Assembly: GCA_028583605.1 (NCBI GenBank)
Contig: CM053326.1
Coordinates: forward strand, 10,238,587 to 10,302,586
Length of the DNA: 64,000 bases
From: Dastarcus helophoroides
Lineage: Eukaryota > Arthropoda > Insecta > Coleoptera > Bothrideridae
Direction: 5' to 3'
The notes under the pieces were generated by a model, which was given only the letters and a program-made list of their open reading frames with translations, did no database searches and was not told the origin of the DNA. Below are positions 11,025 to 23,188 of the stretch, in pieces. Position 1 is the first letter of the stretch. Each line of letters opens with the position of its first letter. The position numbers were made by a program, and so were the translations under genes.

Positions 11025-11812
11025 ACGACCGTCGCTGCTTCAGATCGACTAAGGGAAGAGCTGGTACAGATATTTAATCGGGATCTCGAAATTATTCTGG
11101 AATGGGGTAAGAAAAATCTTGTCGACTTCAACCCCTCAAAAACTCAGGCTGCGGTTTCCTCTAAGAAAACATCAAGGGATCAAGAGAATGCAACAAAGAC
11201 GCTCATGGGCGATAAAATCCTCCCGATGAGATTTAATCTGCCTATTCTAGCATTATCTTCTCTTGGAGCGATCATGTGCACGCCAGTGCCAAATCCGCCT
11301 CTCAGAAGCTGGGCTTTCTTTTTAGAGCTAAAATCTCATCAACTACTCACACTATATGTAAAAGCTCAAGTTAGGCCAACACTAGAATACTGTTGTCACG
11401 TTTTGAGTTGAGCCCTAAAGCACACTTTAGCTCTTTTGGATTCAATTCAAAGAAGAGCGATTAGCCTAATTGATAACGAAAGATTGACCGATTCTCTCGA
11501 AACACTAGAGCACAGGCGAGTACTTTCATGGGAGATGCTCACAGGATCTAATAGGATTGATCCTTCCAAGGGTAAGATTTTTGAGGCATACAAGACAGTA
11601 GGAGACATCAAATTCCTGTGCGGTCCAGCTTGAAACAGTAAGGATTTCTGTCTACGGAGACTCTTTTTTCTTTAGAACTTCCAAGCTATGGAACTCGTTA
11701 CCGAACGGAATTTTCCCCAAAAATTACAATCTATCCTTGTTTCTGCATCCTACTCGCGATTCTTTGAGGGCGTAATAGGGTTACCTTTTGCGAATGAATT
11801 GAACTTAAAAAA
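11025..11812 (+). pseudogene. LINE 3' fragment: C-terminal part of ORF2 and tail
   Basis: The frame at 10980-11411 reads DRLREELVQIFNRDLEIILE, then WGKKNLVDFNPSKTQA, then VKAQVRPTLEYCCHV. A second frame (11436-11633) starts DSIQRRAISLIDNERL. These are the segments after the catalytic motif in a non-LTR reverse transcriptase. The same segments occur in the much longer copy at 58845-62075, so the two belong to one family. The coding part ends at TAA near 11776 and the tail ends in TTGAACTTAAAAAAATA. The copy is 5'-truncated and carries at least three frame breaks. Confidence 0.75.
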
Positions 11813-12585
11813 ATATACTTCCTTTTGCAGTTTCTACTGCGTTAGCTAATTAAAGTCCAACAAATTATAGAACGAATTACACTTTACATTATATTTTTGT
11901 CGTATGTTAGGTCCAGTGGTACTTACAATCCGTTTTTAAGTTTTTTACATAGGGTAAACACGCCAGTAGTGAACTAAAGACAAATTTTGACTTCATCAAT
12001 TTATTAAAAATATGTTAAATGAGGTATTTGATTAATTTTTTAAAGTCGAAATAGATTACGCAGTTTATTTATCAAACTTGAAATCTGCCATTATATTTTG
12101 TCGTGGAAAAAATTACAAAAAATAATATATTAAAGAAAAACTAAAGAGCCAGTAATCGACCACTGAACATTTAAAGGCGACCAAAAGGAGTCGAATAGTC
12201 GACCACATAATTTTCATTAATTTTTAAATTCTTATTTTCATTAATAAAATATTTAATACTAAAAAATAAGTAGGGCTTCATATTAAAACTAACAATCAAG
12301 TATTTAATTTGTTTAATATTTAACATAAACGAATGTCAAGAAAAAATTTGGTAATGAACACTTACCCAACCTAATAATATAAGAAATATTTACCTACTAT
12401 ATTATTTATGTGTAATGCATAAACTGTAAAAAACTGCATAAATAAATAACATATTATTGATCTAGGAGCAATAAAAACGTATATAGCCTGTTATTAAGCA
12501 TCTTTATAAGCTATTTGCTGGCTTTACACTTTTTTTTTATTTTTTTCTCTGACATTTTTTTTATCGTCTTTTTCTGCCTTTCCCT

Positions 12586-14431
12586 TTAATTTTTTTTCTG
12601 TTCTTTTTTTTGTAAGTTTTCGTTTTCTTCCAGATATTTTCTAAAAACAGCCGACGAAATTGCTAATGGTAATTTTTTTTTACCCTTCCTCTTTTGGGTA
12701 CAAATAAGTGCTGGCCAAAATAAATGTTTTTCGAAATTCGATATTTCATTGAAATTATTGTTATCCATTTCATTTTCTGTTCGTTTTTTTTTCTTTAATA
12801 CTTTCCGTGCTATCAGTATTCATTTCGATCTCTTTTTCAACATCATTTTGTATGTGTTTAATACACTCCGAATCAGGACAATCAATATTTGCCATTTCAT
12901 GTTCTAGATAATAGACTTCTTTGTCATTTTCCAGTAGCAGAGAGAGGTTTATCTCGTTTTCGTCAACTCCTTGTTGATCCAATATTAAGGTTTCATCATC
13001 TTGAGCAATGTAAGTTCCAACAGCCGGTTTTTTGACAATGTTTTTTGTTTGTGAACCAAATAAATTTTATACAATAGCGGTTATTTCATCTGCGCCCACG
13101 TTCTGATTTTTCAATTCGGTTTTGTAACAATGCAAGACCTTTTCCGCTATTTTTACATCCTCAGCAGTTATCTTCTCAACGTTCTGATGATCTATAAATT
13201 TATTTTTTTCCAACTTAATTTAAATACATTTGCTATACTCGACCACATTGGAATTTAACGGAAAAAGTCACAGCGCATAAAACCATTTTGAATAGTTTTG
13301 GATAGAGAAGGTATATTCAAACAATCTGTTAACAATAGACAAAATTTAGTCTTGGCTAAACAAGTATTTTCTGAGATTCTGAGAGAAATTCTGAGATTTA
13401 TTTTGTCATTCACGAACCGTTGTCTTCCATTCTGACTTCAATGGTTTAAAAACACTTACATCAGCAGGTTGCATAATTTGTGTTGTGTTTGAAGAAAATG
13501 CCTAAAGGAGTGTTTTATTCTCATCACCCTATTTGCTAAGATGATAAGATAGATGGGACTTATGCCCATCAACCAACAACATTACTGCCCGAGGAGCATT
13601 ATTCTCTTGCAACCAGCTGTGGACCCCATTAACAATATATTCATAAAAAATATCACTTTTCATTGAATATGAACTGGATTTCTCTATAAACCAAGTCTCA
13701 GGCACTGATGTCACTACAGCCGCTGGCGGGCGAACATATGGGAATACTACCATCGGATGCAAGATTGCAAGATTTCTCCGTCCGCAGAAAAAAATAGCAG
13801 CAGAGTTATGTTCTCTTTTTCATTTGACTTTTTCACTTCACAAATATTTCTTATTCCCTTAGGAGCTAAAACCCTTCCAGATTTAGGACATAATGAGAAA
13901 CTTGTTTCATCTTCATTTAAGACTCGTCATTAAAAATATCTTCACACTTATTTTCTTTGAAAAATACATTAAGCTCCTGAAACCATTTTCTGATCATCTC
14001 TTCTGTAACGATGGCTCTTGCTTTGGTTAAAGATTCGGGTTGCCTAAAAACAATCTTTCGCCTTTTGCAGAATAACTTAAACCATTTGTCACCAGGTTTT
14101 CCGGCCTTAAATCGGCTTATTCTATTTTTCGAAATAATAATTGTTTGTACTGAGAACAAAAATTCTTCTTTTTTAATGGAAACCCTGTTTTTGCCAAATG
14201 TTTTAGCCATTCAGCTTTTTTTTTTCTCTGCTGCGGTAAGGATTGTTGTAGGTCCCATAACTCTTGATGCAATTTTAACTTTTCCACTTATTCTGTCCAG
14301 GTTTTGGGAACCCGAAATGTTCTTGATGCCTCTCTTATTCCTTTTTTATTTTCGATTGCCCGTAAAGCATTTGTAAGGCCCTGCTCCGTACAATTAAGAA
14401 ATAATCTTCTTTTTCTGTTCAGTGGACTCAT
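12586..14431 (-). pseudogene. pogo/Tigger-type transposase relic (CENP-B HTH + DDE)
   Basis: The start ATG is at 14431-14429. The first frame has NRKRRLFLNCTEQGLTNAL and GIREASRTF, a psq-type helix-turn-helix, and stops after about 48 codons. The frame at 14210-13917 contains SRFKAGKPGDKWFKLFCKR and ends at IFNDES, the CENP-B-type HTH followed by the approach to the first catalytic Asp. The frame at 13762-13529 has MVVFPYVRPPAA and VMLLVDGHKSHL, where the D of LVDGHKSH is the second catalytic Asp. Frames at 12982-12770 and 12768-12586 form the acidic/lysine-rich C-terminus (LPLAISSAVFRKYLEE). Several frameshifts separate these pieces, so it is dead. Confidence 0.8.
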
Positions 14432-14507
14432 TTTTGTTTGAAAGCCAATAATACAGATTCTCCCACGGATATTTAAATTACTAGATATTATGATTTAAAA
14501 TACCTCA

Positions 14508-16260
14508 TGCGTCTCATAAGTGCGTCCAGGTCTCCGGATCGTTGGTGCCACCGCAGTGCGATTAAAGTGTAGTGAAGTAACCGCGCGAGAGCAGAGAGGT
14601 GTGTTCTCCAACGGAATTGTGCGACGATGAAGAAAAAAAAGCTGAAGGCTTGCGAAAGCGCAATGAGCCTGAAATCCGACGACGATTTCAAAAATATGTC
14701 GATAGGACATTAAAGGAAATACTTTTATTAATAGAAACGGCAATAAAAGACAAAGTAGGAGATTTGGGCGCTACACAAAATATAGAATGCTTGGTTGTTG
14801 AAGAGAAGAAAGAAGATTTTATCTCAACACAAAATAAAGAAGAAAATAAAGAAAACACTAAGAGTCCCGTCGCTAACTCAGGGAGTTTAGGGATGGAAAA
14901 GAAAAGAGAACAAAAGGAAAAGCGCAAGAAGATTGAACAATTTAAAATAACGCCTATTGAAGCAAAGCCAAGCAAAAGTAATAACAGGACTTGAGAAAGA
15001 AAAGGACAGGAACCTCCAGTTATTCTAGGGGGGCAAAAAATTTGGACGGAAACCGCGAATACCATGAAGTCGAAGAAAATTGAATACATCAAGGCGCAAG
15101 CAAGCAAGGATGGAATAAAAATCTATACTGCTCGCCCCAAAGGTCATCAAGCCCTTGTTAAGAAACTCAAAGAAAAGAAAATTCAGTACCACACGTACTC
15201 CCTTTCAGAGGAAAGAAACCTCAAGGCAGTACTGGAAGGAATTCCCACTTTCGTAAAGGAAAAAGAAGTTAAAGCTGATTTAAAGAAAAAAGGATTTCAT
15301 CCAACTAAAATTGTTCGGATGTACAAGAGAAGCAAGCGAAGGGCAATAATGCCGCTTGTCTTTGTTGAGCTAAACCGAGACGAGAAGAAGATTTACGAAT
15401 TGAAAACATGCTGCGGCCTAGATATAGGAGTAGAGGCCCTCAGAAGAAGAAAAGACGTCGGGCAGTGTTTCAACTGCCAAAGCTACGGACACACGCAGAA
15501 GAATTGCCATGCGGGCCCAATCTGCGTCAAATCCGGGCAAAAGCATGCGACGAAGACATGCGAAGTTCCGCAGACACAGCCGGCAAAATGCGCCAACTGC
15601 GAAGGAGCTCATCCTGCAAGCTATCGCTATTGTCCCACATTACCGAAAACCAAAAACAGCAAAAACAATACTGTAAAGAGAATCATGGGAGTCTCTTACG
15701 CAAGTAAAGCTCGGGCAAAGAAAGCAAAACAAGAAGACAACGAAAAGAAGACAGAAAAAGAGAAGACGAAACGGCAAAGAAACAAGAAGAGAGAGAGAGA
15801 ATAGAAGACAAAAGGGCAAAGGTAAGCGTTATTTTGTGTGACATGATAATGCAATTTTTTAGCTTAGGAGTATCCACAAAGGAAATAAACAACTTCATAG
15901 AGAAGATGCAGGAAGTACTTAAGATAGTCGAGTAAATCAAGAAGACAGGAAGCAGTTTACTAACCCCAGGCTTTTGTGTGGTTTTCCCCGGTCAAATGAC
16001 TAGTAGGCGAAAGAAAAACAAGGCGCTCCATACGCGTGAAGAGGGTTTTTTTTAGTGAATGACACAAAAAGGACAGATATGTAAAGTCTGCAGAAAAAAA
16101 GAGAGGCAGACATGGAAGGCCTGAATCTCTAGAGCGGCGAAAAAAGCAAACAGAAACAACGAGAGGAGACAAAGTTCTTAATAGAAAGAACAGAGCGACG
16201 AAGGAGTAAGAGAAAAGAATTCCGGACCCCACATGGAGATTAGAAGGCAAAGTCAGAGAC
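14508..16260 (+). mobile_element. LINE 5' portion (leader + ORF1) nested in the pogo element
   Basis: The region is visibly less AT-rich than its surroundings. It holds a leader (about 14508-14626), a gag-like ORF1, and about 300 bp after ORF1 without a recognisable ORF2. It interrupts the pogo element between the transposase start (14431) and the right terminal region. I could not find a convincing target-site duplication or poly(A), so the right boundary is approximate. The copy must be 3'-truncated or rearranged, since ORF2 is absent. Confidence 0.6.
14599..15935 (+). pseudogene. LINE ORF1, gag-like, PRE_C2HC plus zinc knuckles
   Basis: The first part (14599-14994) is Lys/Glu-rich and probably coiled coil. 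One in-frame TGA at 14992-14994 separates it from the second part (to 15804). There, residues HTYSLSEERNLKAVLEGIP to MPLVFVELNRDEKKIYEL match the PRE_C2HC domain of jockey-type ORF1 proteins. A good CCHC knuckle, CFNCQSYGHTQKNC, follows, then a damaged one (CVKSGQKHATKTC, second Cys to Ser) and a third, CANCEGAHPASYRYC. A slip in the AG run near 15790 changes frame; the other frame continues to TAA at 15933-15935. The ATG at 14627 reaches the main frame only through a slip in the A run just after it. Such proteins bind LINE RNA. Few breaks imply a fairly young insertion. Confidence 0.75.
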
Positions 16261-16786
16261 ATCTCATAATACCCGAATTTAAAGGCAAAATCTTCTTGGT
16301 CAAATATAGGAAGTTACTTTCTAAAGTATTATTCCTTTAGTTGACCGGCTGGTCGACTAATGGATTTAAGTTAATTTTTGAATCCCTATGTCCGACCATC
16401 TCATAAAAATGAGGTTATGTGCAATGTTTGTTACTATAATTATTGAAACAGGGTCCTTATATTATTTGCCACTTATATTTTGGATAAAAATAAATTATAC
16501 AACCAAGAACTAGAATCAGCCCTTATTTACACCATCGACTAATCTCACAAAAAGTATTACAACTTACCAAAATCTATCGAATACAAATACACTTACTTTT
16601 CAACGATCGTAGCAAATTTTGCTGTTGTTTAACTAAACACAAATTTTAATGTGGTTGGAAAATGGACCAACCAACTTGACAAGATCAATTAAGCAAGAGT
16701 CATGTCAAAATTGTGCCTATTTTTTAAATTCAAACGCTACTGGTCGACTGCTGGACGTGGCCGGACATAGGGCGGTTTACCCTATG

Positions 16787-19189
16787 TATTTATATTTTAT
16801 TTAATTCTCTTTTCTTCCCTATATTAATTTTTATTGTTTTCTGTTTAAAATAAAGCAACCAATTTTTTCCAGCTGTCATGATACGACTTTTTAAAAATGT
16901 ATATGCAGTGCTTCCCAAAAGTAATGGATAAATTCTATAAAACCGCGAAGAAACATATTTAAGAAAAATGCTGACACATATATTTTTTATTTTTAAATTG
17001 CTGTTTTGGCATGTAATTTTCAAAGGCTTATTCCTTTACCCCTAAGGGCTAGTAACCACAAATTAAAAAATTGAAATATCAAAGTATCACTTGCGATAGC
17101 TCGATTATTATTATCCCAGTTAGTGGCCGTTAAATGTTTTAATTTGTTCTGATTATGGTATTTTTTACTTAAGAATGCCAGATAACACAAGCGAAAACTC
17201 GGGTATATCCAAACATATCGAGAGCCGAGTTTAATTCGTACAAAGGTGACAATACCAGCCCATTATCGTGAAGTTTTTAACTGACGGATTTAATTGGAAG
17301 ATCTAGTAGGTGTACAGATATGTACGCTAGTGGAAACCATTATATATGGTATGTTACAAGCACAAGTTTGCAGATATACCTTTACGGAATAAATTCGCGG
17401 ATCAAGCTCGTTCGTGTATGTTCGGCTAATAGATCTTTTTATACTGAATGAAACAAAAATAAACTTTTTATAATTGGTTGATAATTAATCATTTCCTTTA
17501 ATGCCTCAGAATTTTCATGTATATAAAAACCAGTTTTATTTTTTAAATAAGACGAGGAAAAATAATCAGTGTGGTTAAAACGGGCGATTTTGCAAGCCAA
17601 TCCACTCAATTATGTTTAGCACAATTTCAAACAATTATTCAAACTGCTCATTGGTATAAAACATGTTGAGGTCAATCATAATATTTTTGTGTCTAGTATT
17701 TCCAGTTTAGCGTTGGCCCATTCTTTCTGACTCAGCCTGTATAATGTTTCCGACCAACAAGTGTCCAACAAGTGCTGTATTTGCCAATCCAGTTAGAGGG
17801 TTGTGATCGGGAGAGCTGCAATTGTTAGTGCTCCTAAAAGGTTACTGAGGTTCTGCTGGACGTGAAGGTATGCCACGCCGCGATATTAACATCCAATTTG
17901 CAAGCACTCACAAGTATCGATTTTTTCAGGATAATTGGGAGTGTTGGCAAATGTAGTTCTCTCGAGGTTGCTCCCGAAGCTGGGAAAAGGACCGATGTCA
18001 GCTTAAGTCTTAGGTACTTTTTCGCATTATTTTGGAATTATGTATAGTACCCTAAGGAGAAGTTAATAATGTTAACATAATAGTTTTTGAATTTTTGCTT
18101 ATCAATGAATGGGACGTACTTTGAGTATCTGTAAATTAGTGGTGTATCCTGTTAAATTTTTTCGAATTAAGTCTACTAGAGATTGATTAATAAAAATACT
18201 TTTTAAATTATTTTCTTATGTGTTGTGCCTAAAATTTTGACTTTATTGTGCCATTTACCCAATTACTCTTTCTTTGTTTATGAAACTGTCCTTTTCCCTA
18301 AGAAAGTCAGTATTAGATGACATTCAGTAATGTGTAATGACTGAGGTGAGAGATACTCTGCACCAGAAAAGAAAGTGAACAATGGCAGTCGCAACCGCAA
18401 CTTACTTTTACCAGTGCCAAACATGCCATTAGAATTTTAATCATTTGTTATTATCAAGGATGAAAGAACATTATTCTTGATTAATTGTGCATTAATTATT
18501 ACCCTAAGGTATATTCTTGACACATACGACATAGAATACATCGTAAATCTTTACTTATCATTGTAAACATACAAGGTATTTGAAAAAGTTGATACAAAAT
18601 TTAAGGAGATGAAAGTTGAGCCAAAATTTATAAAAATGGTTTATATAAACATAGGTCCTACTTACCACTAAGATATAGCCCTCCAAAAGGGTTATATCAT
18701 TTGACTAATTTTTGAATAATTTTTTTTATAATTAAGATAATAAAATGAAATTTGCCCACAATAATTACGATATTTAATCTCCAAGAATTTTATCAAAATC
18801 AGTTATGAATAAGGGTAGTTTTCTATCCACCCTTAACATAAATTTAAATTACAAAGCAATTGATATTATTATTCAATGAAATGAAAAATTTTAAAGAAAA
18901 AACGCCTCCACGTTTTTCTTCGAATTTAGCGTATTTTAGTCGGATTTTTTTTAAACGATGTAAGTTAAATGTGTCAACGAGCGGTTAGTATTTTTAAAAA
19001 CAATGTTAATAAAAAAACAAGGTTTTACATTTAACGAATTTTTCTCTTAACTAAAAATTTATTAATTGTGGCACGGAGCGGTCACACGCGATGACTGCTT
19101 ACACGTTGTTGATTAGAAAAACTCCCCGTCGATTCCTTGATAACTTCAGAGTACTGACTTGGCGCCTTGCTTTGGTCAGCAATAGCTCA
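16787..19189. other. AT-rich DNA without recognised gene
   Basis: GTGCTTCCCAAAAGTAATGG near 16911 resembles a Tc1/mariner-type tip but has no partner that I could find. The frame at 17862-18047 has no motif. Nothing else is supported. Confidence 0.45.
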
Positions 19190-19217
19190 AGGGTTGACCA
19201 ACATAATTCATCCCTCC

Positions 19218-19880
19218 TTAAAAGGAAGCCTCGGGGGGCAGCTGACGAGGGTGACGTGGTGATGTATCCTCTTGAATGGAGTCCTCGGTTGAGGATGGCT
19301 TTGGTCCGATGATCTTCTTGTATATTTTCCTCGCTGCGATAGTTGAAGCCAGGAGAAGTTTCATAATGTAGATGGGCATGGTGTGATAAAAGATGGAAAC
19401 GTCTTCCTTTGGTTTCTGGATTATATTGACTGGTTGAAAATCAATGGCTCCAAGTTTTAATTGTTTTAACTGAATTGAGAAGTTGAACTTTCCGTTTTTG
19501 CCTGGAAGTTGCGGCATTTTCATGACCTTTGAAGAATTGTATGTGGGTTCCACAATTCGGATTTCTTCAGAGTTAAAGAGAATTTTGCAGTGTTCGGAAA
19601 CTTCTAGGAGGAAAATTCCATGCGGCATCATAATTTGTTTCTTGTCTGGACATTGTAGGGTCAAGACAGATTTGAAGTTGATTCATGCGATATATTGGTT
19701 GATATAGGGCAGTGACTTAATATGGTCTTGTTTGGTTTGGATTTTCATGTAGAGACAGTCTTCAGGGATGTTTTGTTTCAGGATGTTTTCCTCGCAGGTG
19801 ACGTGGACATTGATTGGTAATTTGGAAGGGCAGTGGTATGTGCCACTCATAGTACAAATATCTGATAAAGGCTTTATTTT
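19218..19880 (-). pseudogene. env-like C-terminal remnant of an insect gypsy element
   Basis: The longest open frame is 19664-19218 (about 148 codons). It continues a region upstream (to about 19880) that is open apart from a stop near 19685. It is Cys-containing and has a hydrophobic stretch about 50 residues before the end, followed by a basic segment. That layout suits a membrane-anchored env tail. The position between pol and the purine-rich run supports the call. Env proteins of errantiviruses belong to the baculovirus F-like group; here the N-terminal part is absent. Recognition rests mainly on position and layout. Confidence 0.45.
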
Positions 19881-20000
19881 GGGAGCCTTTCTTACAAAAA
19901 ATATTATAATTAAATTCTATTTTAAGCGCCATCTGATAAGCTTAGAATTAGATTCGTGGAGAGAAAACATCCATTGAAGGGGTTTGTGATCCGTTAATAT

Positions 20001-20361
20001 TGTTACGGGCTTATCGGTTCGAATTGATTATTAACACGTGAATTGAATAATACCCACTTTATTACCAAACTAAACTCGGAACACTAGAACTGAATAATAA
20101 ACTCATTTATTTACTTCTACCTACTAACTCACTAATTACACAGACTGACTATAATTAACTAACTCTAAGGAAAGGCGACCGCCTTATATAATTTTGGCTC
20201 CCAGGTTTTAGAAAAACCCCTCAGATAAGGCTTATCGTTTGCTGAAATTTCTGGAACGCTTATCTGCCGCTTGCTTCGTTATCGCGGCCGCTTTCCCTCT
20301 TATCAGATCCTTCTAGAAAATTTTCTTACGTACTAAATTCTATAATTTACATTCCGCTACA
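20001..20361 (-). repeat. Solo gypsy LTR inserted in older gypsy pol (TSD ATAT)
   Basis: On the minus strand the LTR runs TGTAGCGG...CCCGTAACA, 361 bp. It is homologous to the LTRs at 28756-29098 and 55554-55892 (shared blocks: GATAAGCG, TTTCTAGAA, CACGTG, TTCGAACCGATAA). The flanks are ATAT at 19997-20000 and 20362-20365. It interrupts RNase H exactly between the codons for KFNIY and TDHKPLQW, so insertion is certain. The ATAT target fits the 17.6/297 group of errantiviruses. No internal region remains. Confidence 0.85.
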
Positions 20362-20365
20362 ATAT

Positions 20366-21640
20366 ATTAAATTTACGTCCAAATAATTAGGGGCGAAAAT
20401 ATTTGGTTGCTCAAACGAATTGCTAAGAGTTCTTTCTCGATCGTGGAATAATTTACTTCGTGATGGTTCAAAGTCCTAGCTTGCATATGAAATGGGTCTG
20501 TCTTGTCCAATGGGGCCTTATGATAAAACAACGCTAATTGTTAAAGTTGTTAAATGAAAATTTTTTGAAAAGCCTGGATATTGAAGAATTGGTTTATTGT
20601 TAAAAAGTGTTTTGCTATATTCAAACATTGTCGGTAGTCAGAATTATTAATATCTATTATAGCATTTTTCTTTAAACAATTTGTGAAGGGTTTAGTAATT
20701 TTGACAAAATTTGGGATGAATTTTCGGTAATAACCTAAAAGTCCTAGGAAGCTTTTTATCTGTTTTACAGTTTTCGAAATTGGAAATTTTAAAATAGCGT
20801 TTACTTTATCTGGATTAGGTTTTACGCCATCGGGAGTTACCACATGACCTAGGTATCCTAACTTCCTTTCTTAGGAAATTCACTTTAATCAAATTGAATT
20901 TTTAAATTTGACTGTCTTAATCTTTCAAAAACAAGTTTAAATCTCTTAATGTGTTGATGAAGGCTGGTGCTAAAAATGATGATGTCATCTAGATAAACTA
21001 GACAAATCTCATTTTGTAAACCTTTTAGTACGTGGTCCATGACACGTTAAAAAGTCGCAGGTGCATTCTTGAGGCCAAATGGCATATGAAGATATTCGGA
21101 GTGCCCATTTTCGGTATTAAATGCAGTTTTTGGAATAGCTTCAGGGTTTATTTCAATTTGGTGGAATCCTGATTTAAGATCAAGAGTTGTAAAATATTGA
21201 CAACGTCCCAATTTATCAAGGAGATCGGTACTGCTTGGGATGGGATACTTATCATCGACAGTATTTTCGTTAAGTTTACGGTAGCGACAACAATGCGCCA
21301 TTTTTGTTTTCCTGATGAGTCACTTTTTTTTGGAACAACCCAAATCGGGGATGACCAAGGGGAGTGGGATGGTTGTATTATATTTTGAAAAAGCATTTTG
21401 TCTATTTGGTTTTAACTTCTTGACTTGATGATATCAATAAGATTTGACATAAATTGGCAACTCATCTTTAGTTTTGATATTATGTTTAATAATATCAGTA
21501 AAAGTTAATGGATCATTATCTTTGTGAAATATATCTGCATATTCATAAGGTGAATTTGATATAACGGCTTTTTCTTCGTAATTTAGATGATCTGGTCTGA
21601 ATTTGGTCAAATCAACTTCGTTGGATTCCATGCTACAAAA
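20366..21640 (-). pseudogene. Ty3/gypsy reverse transcriptase and RNase H (first part)
   Basis: Pieces in order on the minus strand: the linker before RT (21631-21434, with LTFTDIIKHNIKTKDELPIY); [20 protein letters not shown]; then [19 protein letters not shown] and [12 protein letters not shown] (21301-21047). Next come YLDDII, with the catalytic DD near 20990, and VTPDGVKPNPDKV through SFLGLLGYYRKFIPNF (20843-20550). RNase H pieces (NYSTIEKELLAI, near 20420) follow up to the LTR. These are classic 17.6/297-type pol motifs. At least five frame breaks occur. Confidence 0.85.
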
Positions 21641-23188
21641 TTATAGGAAAACCCATCATCTTCTAATACTTATGAATTGGAACTAATAGAGTTATTGAAT
21701 GACCTCCAAGGTCACCTAATTTGATTCCACTCAAATTTTTCTTTTAACTTCTATCTTAAAATCGTATTTACAGAAAACAAGACGATAATGTAAATAACCT
21801 AAAAAATGTACATACTTAAGGAAGAAGTTATTGAAAATGAGATAGCACAACTATCTGAAAGAGTATTCATACTATCCTGAAATGAGTCGAAAAATGTATT
21901 GAAGAGCGAAGAGACAATTTCAAGTTAGATTTTTACTAGGATTAAACATTAATTAAATAATGTTTCCTGTTTGTTTGTTAATACTTACTTTAATACCCCT
22001 AAGACATACATATTAGTTTGTTGACATTAGTTTCACGGTCCACTAAGCTAATTTCATTTTAATTTTTGTTTTCTTATCATGTACTTATAAGTCCTTATAA
22101 TTTCATTATTATTCACCTTAGCAAAAAATGCGTAGTAACCATTTTTATTCTTAATTCCATTATCCCTCATAAAAATATAAAATATACAAGGTGTTCTATT
22201 TAAACATTTGTAACTTTGTCAGGAATCGCAAAAACACGGTGTTCAATTGTTTTTCCCATGACGACATCTTATTTAGCGTCAAAGTTTGCCAATTTTGTAT
22301 CTTTAATAGGAAAAAATTTGGTTTCTCCTTAAATAATTTTATACCTCTTGAAATAGTTGTTTAAATTTTGGTAGATACTAACAAAGCATAAAAACTCATT
22401 TTTTGCAAGAAAAGTATTTGTGCTAGTTCTACCAAATTAGCCCAATAATAAAACTACTTAGATAGTTATTCTTTATTATTTACAAACTTATCTCAAACTT
22501 TTGGCTTGAAACAAAAAATATCTAGCATAAAGTAGAAGAGTGACTTTAAAAACGACATTTTCTGATTAAAAAAGAAATATTTGGGTAAAAGTTTAAATTC
22601 TGATCTAAAATTAGAAATTTTGAAATCAAGTTAAAGTTTTGAGATGAAATTAAAATTTAGAGAACAAAGTCATTGAGACTTAGCTCAAAGGTTTAAAAAA
22701 GCAAAAAGAAACCTTTGAACTTGCAAATTTTACTTCATTGTATTCTGCAAACTGGCAGTAGAAAAATATATGTAGAAAAATGTACGTACGTTGGTACCTA
22801 ACTTTGAATTTTTACAGCTTTTGCTATTAACAATAAGTAATAAGCCTTGTATATACGAATATATACAAGTTTATTTACGATGCAATTGAAATCTAATTTC
22901 ATTAGAATCTAATGAAAACTAGACTGCAGTTGCAAATTTCACGTAGATGAGGCAAAGCTTGTATCACGGGTTGCATCGCAACATCCATAGATACAGACGA
23001 TTCCATGATGATGCTGTTGTTGAGATATTTGTGCGCAATTGGCTGCAATCACGTCTCCTTTCTTTTCATGATGATGGCATTAAAAAACTCCCAATCCGTT
23101 GGGAAAATGCATAACAAAATCAGGAGAATATGTAGAAAAATAGTTAATAACTTTCATATTTGTATCAATAAATTTTTAAATTCTAATT
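21641..23188. other. AT-rich DNA without recognised gene
   Basis: ACAAGGTGTTCTATTTAA at about 22190 resembles the ACAGGGTGTT tips seen at 41038-41419, but no partner end was found. No gene is supported. Confidence 0.4.

Larger units (their letters stand above)
11948..16786 (-). mobile_element. pogo-like DNA transposon, with a LINE nested inside
   Basis: The left end reads TA|CATAGGGTAAACACGCC from 11946. The right end, reverse-complemented, reads TA|CATAGGGTAAACCGCC from 16788. Both are flanked by TA, the target duplicated by pogo and other Tc1/mariner superfamily members. GTCGAC-type motifs recur near both ends (about 12165, 12197, 13233, 16345, 16743). The transposase relic lies on the minus strand at 12586-14431. 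About 1.8 kb of LINE DNA (about 14508-16260) sits in what would be its 5' leader. Without the LINE the element is about 3 kb. Confidence 0.75.
19190..21640 (-). mobile_element. Ty3/gypsy errantivirus-like relic, deleted and split by a solo LTR
   Basis: On the minus strand the order is reverse transcriptase (21640-20550), RNase H (continuing to 20366), a 361-bp LTR insertion (20361-20001), the rest of RNase H (about 20000-19880), then directly an env-like C-terminal region (about 19880-19218). A purine-rich run at 19219-19211 (AAGGAGGGA) follows, just before a possible LTR start at about 19205. The rest of pol, including the integrase, and the start of env are missing, so an internal deletion joined RNase H to env. 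Numerous stops and frameshifts make it defective. Confidence 0.7.

Noticed and set aside
14488..15107. Minus-strand open frames of 67-139 codons
   Set aside because: Antisense to the LINE ORF1; Lys/Glu-rich coding DNA gives Phe/Leu-rich shadows.
19483..19977. Plus-strand open frames
   Set aside because: Antisense shadows of the env and RNase H remnants on the minus strand.
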